The notes under the pieces: generated by a model
Seen by the model: the letters and a program-made list of their open reading frames with translations, nothing else
Database searches by the model: none
What the model was told of the DNA's origin: nothing
Assembly (NCBI GenBank): GCA_938091475.1
Contig: CALLJI010000044.1
Span: 1-7,888, forward strand
Source of the DNA: an uncultured Caldimicrobium sp.
GTDB taxonomy: Bacteria; Desulfobacterota; Thermodesulfobacteria; Thermodesulfobacteriales; Thermodesulfobacteriaceae
Direction of reading: 5' to 3'
DNA length: 7,888 bases
Position numbers and translations under genes: made by a program
Shown here: in pieces, positions 1-4,323 of the stretch
Numbering within the stretch: position 1 is the first letter of the stretch
How the letters are laid out: each line of letters begins with the position of its first letter

Positions 1-378
1 TAGGGTCTCTTCAATTGTCTCTGGTTTTACTGCCTTTCCCCACTCAATGTCAAGGACGATGGGATTTAGTTTGTAAGCCTCTGCCAGCTCCTTCCATCTT
101 TCACCAAACTTCCCTGCAGAGACTACGATGACCTTATCCCCTGGTGAGAAAAGATTCACTATGGCGCACTCCATAGCCCCTGTGCCAGAGGAGGCCAAGA
201 AATAGACCTCCTGTTGGGTTTGAAAGAGATATTTTAGATTTTCTCTGATTTCTTTTAAAATTTCCGAAAATTCGGGTGTTCTATGATGAATAATGGGTTG
301 AGCTTGAGTAAGGAGGACCTTTGGAGCAACGGGCACCGGCCCAGGTGTAAAAAGATACCTCTTTCCTAAAAATTCCAT
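1..378 (-). CDS. Class V PLP-dependent aminotransferase, N-terminal part (runs off left edge)
   Basis: The first 126 codons of a fold-type I, class V aminotransferase of the alanine/serine-glyoxylate aminotransferase group, a cytosolic PLP enzyme moving amino groups between small amino acids and 2-oxo acids. The protein opens with MEFLGKRYLFTPGPVPVAP, the family's TPGP start, followed by IIHHRTPEFSEI (residues 29-40), another hallmark. SSGTGAMECA (63-72) is the glycine-rich cofactor-phosphate loop, and KFGERW (90-95) also fits. The PLP-binding lysine lies beyond the window, so substrate cannot be assigned; serine-pyruvate, alanine-glyoxylate and phosphoserine-type roles all remain possible. 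The ATG at 376-378 has a strong AGGAGGAG ribosome site just upstream. An overlapping antisense-frame reading at 281-511 is not a gene. Family assignment is secure; exact function is not. Confidence 0.92.
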   Translation of the reverse strand, partial: MEFLGKRYLFTPGPVPVAPKVLLTQAQPIIHHRTPEFSEILKEIRENLKYLFQTQQEVYFLASSGTGAMECAIVNLFSPGDKVIVVSAGKFGERWKELAEAYKLNPIVLDIEWGKAVKPETIEETL

Positions 379-410
379 AACTCTCCTCCTGATCAGAGTT
401 TAACAAGTGT

Positions 411-440
411 ATTTTTAATAAGTTTTTAATCTTAATACAA
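411..440 (-). promoter_or_regulatory. Possible sigma-70-type promoter for the aminotransferase gene
   Basis: On the minus strand a TTGTAT hexamer (440-435) is followed after 17 bases by TAAAAA (417-412) in a very AT-rich stretch. Transcription would begin near 405 and give a leader of roughly 27 bases carrying the AGGAGGAG ribosome site. The -10 match is poor and AT-rich DNA produces such matches by chance, so this is only a candidate. Confidence 0.28.
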
Positions 441-504
441 AAGCTTGATTTAGCAAGAAATTTAAGCAGAAGCTTAGCAAATCGTGATTTTGCCCATACA
501 AAAC

Positions 505-529
505 GGGGCAATTCTTGAATTGCCCCTAC
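505..529 (-). repeat. REP-like hairpin, unit 1 (CAATTC core)
   Basis: Perfect inverted repeat with 10-base arms GGGGCAATTC / GAATTGCCCC (505-514 and 517-526) around a TT loop, followed by TAC. Read on the minus strand it begins with GTAG, the foot tetranucleotide of REP elements. It faces unit 2 in opposite orientation. Confidence 0.85.
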
Positions 530-556
530 CTTTGTTTTGAATTACAGATTTCATCA

Positions 557-581
557 GTAGGGGCGATTCACGAATCGCCCC
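557..581 (+). repeat. REP-like hairpin, unit 2 (CGATTC core)
   Basis: GTA followed by 10-base arms GGGGCGATTC / GAATCGCCCC (560-569 and 572-581) with an AC loop. It differs from unit 1 by an A-to-G change in one arm compensated by T-to-C in the other, so the stem is preserved. It is inverted relative to unit 1 across a 27-base spacer, a BIME-like arrangement that could also pair end to end. Confidence 0.85.
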
Positions 582-587
582 CAATTT

Positions 588-612
588 GTAGGGGCAGGGC
601 TTGCCCCTGCCC
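588..612 (+). repeat. REP-like hairpin, unit 3 (CAGGGC core)
   Basis: GTA followed by arms GGGGCAGGGC / GCCCCTGCCC (591-600 and 603-612) with a TT loop. Pairing requires one bulged base, so it is slightly imperfect. It has the same orientation as unit 2, six bases downstream, with a different stem core but the same GTAGGGGC foot. Confidence 0.75.
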
Positions 613-634
613 AATGATTTTTGAAACGGCATTT

Positions 635-659
635 GGACATCCGCAAGGGCTGACCCTAC
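635..659 (-). repeat. Possible decayed REP-like unit
   Basis: The segment ends in CCCTAC (654-659), giving GTAGGG on the minus strand as in the other units, and contains a GC-rich stretch GGACATCCGC / GGCTGACCC that pairs only partially. It may be a degenerate member or a different core family; the call rests mainly on the shared foot and its position beside true units. Confidence 0.35.
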
Positions 660-691
660 TAAAATTCGATAAAGGGTATTAAAATATAATT

Positions 692-1378
692 ATGGGTAAG
701 GAGATTAGAAATCCCTTGGAGGAGCTTAGGGCATATTTTCAATATTTAGAAGAGCTTGGGTTTACCCATATACCCTACTTCAAGGAGCTTGAAAATATCT
801 TTAAAAAACATCCCCTCCTTAGGGAAGACAATCTCTCTTCCCTCTTTGAGAGAATTAGGGCTTGCAGAGATTGTAGTCTCCATAGAATTAGAAAGCTCCC
901 TGCCTTAGATGAAAATTTTTCGGATAAGAGGCTTATGCTCATTGGAGATTTTCCAGACAAAGAGGATAATTATCTGGGCAGACCCTTTGCAGGTCCCATT
1001 GGCGAGACCCTTCAGAAAATGCTCTTAAGTATAGGATTGCGAAAGGAAGACTTCTACCTCACCTTAGTGGTAAAATGTAAACCTTCAGCTGGCAGAATCC
1101 CCGAGGAGGAAGAGATACAGGCTTGCAGAAAATATCTACTAAAGGAGATAAGGCTTCTTAAACCCAAACTTATTTTAGCTTTGGGTTTTTTACCCCCTAA
1201 AGCCCTCTTGGAAAGGACAGAGCCTTTAAATAATTTAAGGGGTGCCCCCTTTTCCTTTAGAGAAAGTATGATAATCTTTACTTATCACCCAGCTTTTATG
1301 TTAAAAAATCCCTCAGTAAAAAGGCTGATTTGGGAAGATTTAAAACTCTTTAAGGAACTTTATGAAAAAACTCTATGA
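692..1378 (+). CDS. udg: Type-4 uracil-DNA glycosylase (Fe-S)
   Basis: A 228-residue DNA repair enzyme expected to excise uracil formed by cytosine deamination, a damage class favoured by heat. Four cysteines match the family's [4Fe-4S] pattern: C58-x2-C61 and C129-x15-C145. Other family blocks are IGDFPDKED followed by GRPFAG (84-101), VVKCKPSAGRIP (126-137, with the E-x3-C spacing leading to C145) and the HP motif at H199-P200. The length is normal. Two departures are visible: GDFPD replaces the common GEAPG of motif 1, and Leu125 stands where many relatives have Asn before VVKC. The ATG at 692 has only a weak AAAGGG upstream (672-677); a TTG at 716 behind AAGGAG is a less likely start. The last codons overlap the next gene by four bases, so the two are probably co-translated. 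Family assignment is firm; uracil specificity follows from the family, not from the sequence alone. Confidence 0.93.
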   Translation: MGKEIRNPLEELRAYFQYLEELGFTHIPYFKELENIFKKHPLLREDNLSSLFERIRACRDCSLHRIRKLPALDENFSDKRLMLIGDFPDKEDNYLGRPFAGPIGETLQKMLLSIGLRKEDFYLTLVVKCKPSAGRIPEEEEIQACRKYLLKEIRLLKPKLILALGFLPPKALLERTEPLNNLRGAPFSFRESMIIFTYHPAFMLKNPSVKRLIWEDLKLFKELYEKTL

Positions 1379-2658
1379 TAAGGCTAGCTAAGTTTCTCCT
1401 TTTTTGTGCCCTTTTATTCTTCTTTTCTCAGAATCTCTGGGCAAAGAGGGGAGAGCTTTTTTTGATTAAGGTAGAGGGAGCTATTACTCCGGTTACAGCA
1501 AATTTTATAAGCTATGCCCTTAATTATGCGAAGGAAAACAAGGGGCTTGCTCTGGTGATTGAGTTAGATACACCGGGTGGTCTTGTAGAATCCACTCGGG
1601 AGATAGTAAAGGAGATCTTGCAGAGTGAGATACCCGTTATAGTTTATGTGAGCCCCCAAGGGGCAAGGGCAGCCTCAGCGGGTGTTTTTATTGTGCTTGC
1701 CAGCCATCTTGCTGCGATGGCTCCATCTACCCACATTGGGGCAGCCCATCCCGTTGAACTCACTGGAAAGGCAGATCCTAAAATGATGGAAAAGGTGGCC
1801 AATGACCTTGCTGTTTGGGCAAAAAATTTGGCTGAAACAAGGGGGAGAAACCCAGAGTTTGCAGAACTTGCGGTGAAAAAAAGTAAAAGCATCACCGAAA
1901 AAGAAGCCCTCTCCTTAAAGGTCATAGAAATTATAGCGGAAAATATGCAGGATCTGTTAACGAAAGCTGAAGGAAGAAAGGTTAAAGTTAAAGATAGGGA
2001 AATCACCCTCTCTTTAAAAGATGCCGAGATAAAACTTATTAAAGAGGATTTCAAAACAAGGTTTCTTAAAATCCTTGCTAATCCAAATTTGGTCTATTTT
2101 TTACTTATGTTAGGACTTTTGGGCATCTATTTTGAACTTTCTCACCCTGGAGCTATCTTTCCCGGTGTCTTTGGTGCCATTTGTCTTATTTTAGCCTTTT
2201 TAGGATTAAGCATTTTACCTATGAATTATGCAGGGCTTGCTCTCATTTTACTGGCTGGCTTGTTATTCTTTTTAGAGACACAGATTACCTCGCACGGGCT
2301 TTTAACTTTGGGAGGTATCATCTCTCTCCTTTTAGGTTCCCTTATTCTCTTCGGAAATAATCCACCTGCCCTAAGGGTATATAAACCCTTCCTCTTTACC
2401 GTGGTCTTCACCTTTGCTGTTTTGTTTGGTGCTGTTACTTATTTAGCGATTAGAGCCATAAGAAAAAAGCCAGTTACAGGTGGTGAGGAGTTGATAGGTT
2501 TAATGGGGAAAGCGCTAACTCCTATCAATCCTTCGGGTGGAAAGGTCTTTTTGCATGGCGAGATTTGGCAAGCCTATGCAGAAGAGGAGATTCCTAAGGA
2601 TTCTTCTGTAAAGGTGGTAGAAAAGAAGGGACTTTTATTAAAGGTGGAGAAATTGTAA
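1375..2658 (+). CDS. nfeD: NfeD-family membrane-bound serine protease (ClpP class)
   Basis: A 427-residue protein of the long NfeD1b type, linked in the family to membrane protein quality control. Residues 7-22 form a hydrophobic signal peptide or anchor. Residues 27-195 are the ClpP/crotonase-like protease domain: IELDTPGGLV (62-71), nucleophile Ser101 in AASAG, and Lys140 as the likely general base. The Lys140 choice comes from the downstream ETRGRN (154-159) pattern recalled from the archaeal 1510-N protease, which uses a Ser-Lys dyad. About five membrane helices follow (roughly 238-256, 259-281, 285-300, 305-327, 338-360), then a small soluble NfeD beta-barrel domain (370-427). The ATG start overlaps the glycosylase stop as ATGA; no good ribosome site lies close, so reinitiation is likely. 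The stomatin/slipin gene that often accompanies this type is not next to it here. Confidence 0.94.
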   Translation: MIRLAKFLLFCALLFFFSQNLWAKRGELFLIKVEGAITPVTANFISYALNYAKENKGLALVIELDTPGGLVESTREIVKEILQSEIPVIVYVSPQGARAASAGVFIVLASHLAAMAPSTHIGAAHPVELTGKADPKMMEKVANDLAVWAKNLAETRGRNPEFAELAVKKSKSITEKEALSLKVIEIIAENMQDLLTKAEGRKVKVKDREITLSLKDAEIKLIKEDFKTRFLKILANPNLVYFLLMLGLLGIYFELSHPGAIFPGVFGAICLILAFLGLSILPMNYAGLALILLAGLLFFLETQITSHGLLTLGGIISLLLGSLILFGNNPPALRVYKPFLFTVVFTFAVLFGAVTYLAIRAIRKKPVTGGEELIGLMGKALTPINPSGGKVFLHGEIWQAYAEEEIPKDSSVKVVEKKGLLLKVEKL

Positions 2659-2685
2659 GTCGTTAGGATAAATTGCACTTTTCTT

Positions 2686-2709
2686 GGGCACGGCATGCCG
2701 TGCCCCTAC
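2686..2709 (-). repeat. REP-like hairpin, unit A (CACGGCA core)
   Basis: A perfect 20-base palindrome (2686-2705) with arms GGGCACGGCA / TGCCGTGCCC, followed by CTAC. First unit of the array after nfeD. The minus strand reads GTAGGGGCACGG at its start. Confidence 0.87.
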
Positions 2710-2722
2710 AGTTTTAATATTT

Positions 2723-2746
2723 GGGCGATTCGTGAATCGCCCCTAC
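2723..2746 (-). repeat. REP-like hairpin, unit B (CGATTC core)
   Basis: Arms GGGCGATTC / GAATCGCCC (2723-2731 and 2734-2742) with a GT loop, followed by CTAC. It has the same core as unit 2 in the other intergenic region, in opposite strand orientation. Confidence 0.87.
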
Positions 2747-2754
2747 GCCTTTTT

Positions 2755-2779
2755 GGGGCAATTCGTGAATTGCCCCTAC
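2755..2779 (-). repeat. REP-like hairpin, unit C (CAATTC core)
   Basis: Arms GGGGCAATTC / GAATTGCCCC (2755-2764 and 2767-2776) with a GT loop, then TAC. Preceded by a T-run, as are most units. Nearly identical to unit E 73 bases further on. Confidence 0.88.
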
Positions 2780-2793
2780 GAATAGAACCTTTT

Positions 2794-2818
2794 GGGTACG
2801 GCGGTGCCGTGCCTCTAC
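2794..2818 (-). repeat. REP-like hairpin, unit D (TACGGC core)
   Basis: Arms GGGTACGGC and GCCGTGCCT (2794-2802 and 2806-2814) pair around a short GGT loop, with wobble pairs including T-G; CTAC follows. The foot carries CTCTAC instead of CCCTAC. Its partner in the duplicated pair is unit F. Confidence 0.82.
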
Positions 2819-2827
2819 AATTTTTGT

Positions 2828-2852
2828 GGGGCAATTCGTGAATTGCCTCTAC
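2828..2852 (-). repeat. REP-like hairpin, unit E (CAATTC core)
   Basis: Arms GGGGCAATTC / GAATTGCCTC (2828-2837 and 2840-2849) with a GT loop, then TAC. The C-to-T change in the right arm leaves a G-T wobble in the stem. Copy of unit C. Confidence 0.86.
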
Positions 2853-2867
2853 GCCTTAAACTCTTTT

Positions 2868-2892
2868 GGGTACGGCGGTGCCGTGCCCCTAC
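2868..2892 (-). repeat. REP-like hairpin, unit F (TACGGC core)
   Basis: Arms GGGTACGGC and GCCGTGCCC (2868-2876 and 2880-2888) around a short GGT loop, then CTAC. Copy of unit D, 74 bases away. It ends 15 bases before the stop codon of the converging thioesterase gene. Confidence 0.84.
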
Positions 2893-2907
2893 GGAATTTG
2901 GGGATAT

Positions 2908-3297
2908 CTATTTGCCCTCTAAGACATGTTTTTCTGGGGTGACGCAGAGAAATTCTCCGGAAAAAACTACCTCTTCTCCCCTTTTCACTTCCACATAAAC
3001 TCTACTTTTTTTGCCTTCCCTTTCTACCACCTTAGCTATGGCTTGGAGTTCCTCCCCTAATCTAACAGGTTTCAAGAATTTTACCTCAGCCTTAGCAAGC
3101 ACAACAGTCTCTTCATTAACCGCAAGCATTGCGGCATAGTCTGCAAGACCAAAGATAAAGCCTCCGTGTATGAGCCCCCTCTCATCCGCCACCATCCGCT
3201 CATCAGTTCTAAGCTTAACTATGGCTTGCCCAGGAGACAAACTAAGAGGTGCTCCACATAAACTTTGATCAATAGAGCGGTGTGTTTTTATCTCCAT
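2908..3297 (-). CDS. PaaI-type hotdog-fold acyl-CoA thioesterase
   Basis: A 129-residue single hotdog domain of the PaaI thioesterase family, predicted to hydrolyse a cytosolic acyl- or aryl-CoA thioester. The signature is LIHGGFIFGLADYAAML (42-58): the HGG turn (H44-G46) opens the central helix, and Asp53 sits where the PaaI catalytic acid lies. The strands VVLAKAEVKFLKPV (65-78) and VYVEVKRGEEVVFSGEF (100-116) complete the typical fold. The length matches the family. The ATG has GAGG about nine bases upstream. It is the last gene of the minus-strand run, 29 bases after the cheX-like stop, and is followed by the palindrome array. Substrate cannot be read from the sequence. Confidence 0.9.
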   Translation of the reverse strand: MEIKTHRSIDQSLCGAPLSLSPGQAIVKLRTDERMVADERGLIHGGFIFGLADYAAMLAVNEETVVLAKAEVKFLKPVRLGEELQAIAKVVEREGKKSRVYVEVKRGEEVVFSGEFLCVTPEKHVLEGK

Positions 3298-3326
3298 ATG
3301 GAATTACCTCTCCTATGGGATTTTAT

Positions 3327-3797
3327 TTAAGCCATTTTATCTAAGCAAAATTCAATAAAAAGGGGATGATCCATAACTTTAAACTTAAAGGTGACTCGAG
3401 GGGTTTTACAAAGGGAATGTATTTTATAATCCTTGCCTGTAATCATACTTGGGACAGAGGCCTTGAGAGAGGTGCCAAAATTTTCAAACCTTCTCCTGAA
3501 GGCGCCACAAATCATATTAGTAAGTTCTCCAGCCATATCTAAAGCCTCTTGGGTAAGCTCAGAGTGTTTTTCCCCCAAAAGGGCTTCCATTAGAAAAAAA
3601 AGTAAGTCCCTCTCTAAGGAAACCACAAAGGCTCCTTGTAACTTTTCACCCGTAAGCCCAATGATAGAAGAAATTTCAGCTAAGGAAAAGTCTTCTTTAC
3701 GAGCTTCTGTTCCTACAAGCTCTGGCTTTGAGCCAGTATAGGTAGAGATAACTTCCTCCACCGCCTCTTTAATAGCCTCAGCTATAGTGTTTGCCAT
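3327..3797 (-). CDS. cheX: CheX-like chemotaxis phosphatase domain protein
   Basis: A 156-residue single-domain protein of the CheC/CheX group. In characterised members this fold dephosphorylates CheY-P or related response regulators. The key motif is E91-L-T-N94 within DMAGELTNMICGAFRRRF (87-104), the E-x2-N phosphatase signature; only one copy is present, as in CheX, whereas CheC often has two. The N-terminal helix MANTIAEAIKEAVEEVISTY and the strand-rich C-terminal half also fit. A strong AAGGAGG site lies six bases before the ATG. The gene starts inside the end of aroK (20-base overlap). No che or motility gene is nearby, so the partner could be a non-chemotaxis response regulator. Family membership is likely; biological role is open. 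Confidence 0.85.
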   Translation of the reverse strand: MANTIAEAIKEAVEEVISTYTGSKPELVGTEARKEDFSLAEISSIIGLTGEKLQGAFVVSLERDLLFFLMEALLGEKHSELTQEALDMAGELTNMICGAFRRRFENFGTSLKASVPSMITGKDYKIHSLCKTPRVTFKFKVMDHPLFIEFCLDKMA

Positions 3798-4323
3798 TTT
3801 GAACCTCCTTTTTTAAAAGGTTTATTATGTCTTTCAACAGGTCCTCAAGGGCTTTTGCCTCAGTTTCAACCTTTAGGTGCGAAAATTTTTCATAATAGGG
3901 TTCTCTCTCATAATATAGTTTAGTTAATTCTTCCTCCCAGGAAAGATCAGTCAAAGGAGGTCTTTGAGAGGAGGTTTTTACATCCCCTTTTAATCTTTTT
4001 TTGATCTCTTCTAAACTTGCATTGATCCAGAGAATGAGGCTTTCTCTTTTTAAATCTTCTATTTCCTTTTGATGCAAGATGGCTCCCCCTCCTAAGGCGC
4101 AAACCAAGTCCTCTTTACCTTGGAGGGATCTTACAAATTCCCTTTCTAAATTTCTAAAATAAGCCCAACCCAAGGCTTTAACTATTTCTCCAATGGATTT
4201 TCCCTCCCTCTTTTCAATTTCTTCATCTGCATCTATAAAGGGAAGATTTAAGGCCTCCGCTAAAGCCTTAGCTATAGTAGTTTTCCCTGAGCCTCTAAAT
4301 CCTATTAGCAGAATCTTTTTCAT
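3778..4323 (-). CDS. aroK: Shikimate kinase
   Basis: Phosphorylates shikimate at the 3-hydroxyl with ATP, the fifth shikimate-pathway step. Numbering from the ATG at 4323 (181 residues): P-loop GFRGSGKTT (8-16), FIDADEEIE with shikimate-binding Asp33, Arg57 in the YFRNLERE block, GGG at 78-80, lid arginine R121 in QRPPL, and Arg140 in YYEREPYY. These match the known kinase ligands one for one. Start choice: a TTG at 4335 would add MKPF. It has GGGAG only four bases upstream, while the ATG has that motif sixteen bases away. The ATG version (MKKILLIG) agrees better with family N-termini, so it is used here. The gene overlaps the end of aroA by 29 bases (41 with TTG) and the start of the cheX-like gene by 20. 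Somewhat longer C-terminal tail than minimal kinases. Confidence 0.95.
   Translation of the reverse strand: MKKILLIGFRGSGKTTIAKALAEALNLPFIDADEEIEKREGKSIGEIVKALGWAYFRNLEREFVRSLQGKEDLVCALGGGAILHQKEIEDLKRESLILWINASLEEIKKRLKGDVKTSSQRPPLTDLSWEEELTKLYYEREPYYEKFSHLKVETEAKALEDLLKDIINLLKKEVQNGKHYS
3804..3810 (-). promoter_or_regulatory. Ribosome binding site of the cheX-like gene, inside aroK
   Basis: AAGGAGG on the minus strand, six bases before the ATG at 3797-3795. It lies within the last codons of aroK and is the strongest such site in the run, suggesting that the cheX-like gene is translated efficiently in its own right. Confidence 0.75.

Larger units (their letters stand above)
379..691. other. 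Divergent intergenic region with hairpin repeats
   Basis: A 313-base gap between the divergently transcribed aminotransferase and uracil-DNA glycosylase genes. The left part (about 390-500) is AT-rich and probably holds the leftward promoter. The right part (505-659) holds three clear GC-rich palindromic repeats and one decayed candidate, listed separately. No convincing ORF, tRNA or riboswitch-like structure was seen. A promoter for the rightward genes is not evident: TTGGAC (634-639) with TACTAA (657-662) is the best weak pair. Confidence 0.6.
2659..2907. other. Convergent intergenic region filled by a palindrome array
   Basis: A 249-base gap between the converging nfeD and thioesterase genes. 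After 27 unremarkable bases, six palindromic repeats (2686-2892) occupy almost all of it, start-to-start distances 32 to 40 bases, all in one orientation. No credible ORF is present; an apparent plus-strand reading frame at 2792-2998 runs across repeats and antisense to the thioesterase. None of the hairpins is followed directly by a T-run in either reading direction, so classic intrinsic terminators are not supported, although stable hairpins here could still shield mRNA 3' ends. Confidence 0.7.

Noticed and set aside
281..511. Minus-strand 76-residue ORF
   Set aside because: It overlaps the well-supported aminotransferase start in another frame and its protein shows no recognisable family features.
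685..690. Perfect TATAAT as -10 box of the glycosylase operon
   Set aside because: It sits one base before the ATG, so transcription would begin inside the gene, and there is no -35 match at 662-667. Chance in AT-rich DNA is likelier unless the true start is downstream.
1644..2054. Minus-strand 136-residue ORF opposite nfeD
   Set aside because: It lies entirely antisense to the protease domain, whose motifs are clear; a shadow of the coding strand.
2686..2892. CRISPR array, suggested by regularly spaced palindromic repeats
   Set aside because: Repeats differ in core sequence, spacers are only about 8 to 15 bases and partly duplicated, and no cas gene is present.
2686..2892. Intrinsic terminators for nfeD or the thioesterase gene
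   Set aside because: Stems are GC-rich, but the T-runs lie on the wrong side for minus-strand transcripts and are separated from the stem by TACGCC or similar for plus-strand transcripts.
2792..2998. Plus-strand 68-residue ORF across the repeats
   Set aside because: Its first half is translated hairpin repeat and the rest is antisense to the thioesterase.
3433..3741. Plus-strand 102-residue ORF opposite the cheX-like gene
   Set aside because: Antisense to a gene with a recognisable E-x2-N motif and a strong ribosome site; no plausible ribosome site or family features of its own.
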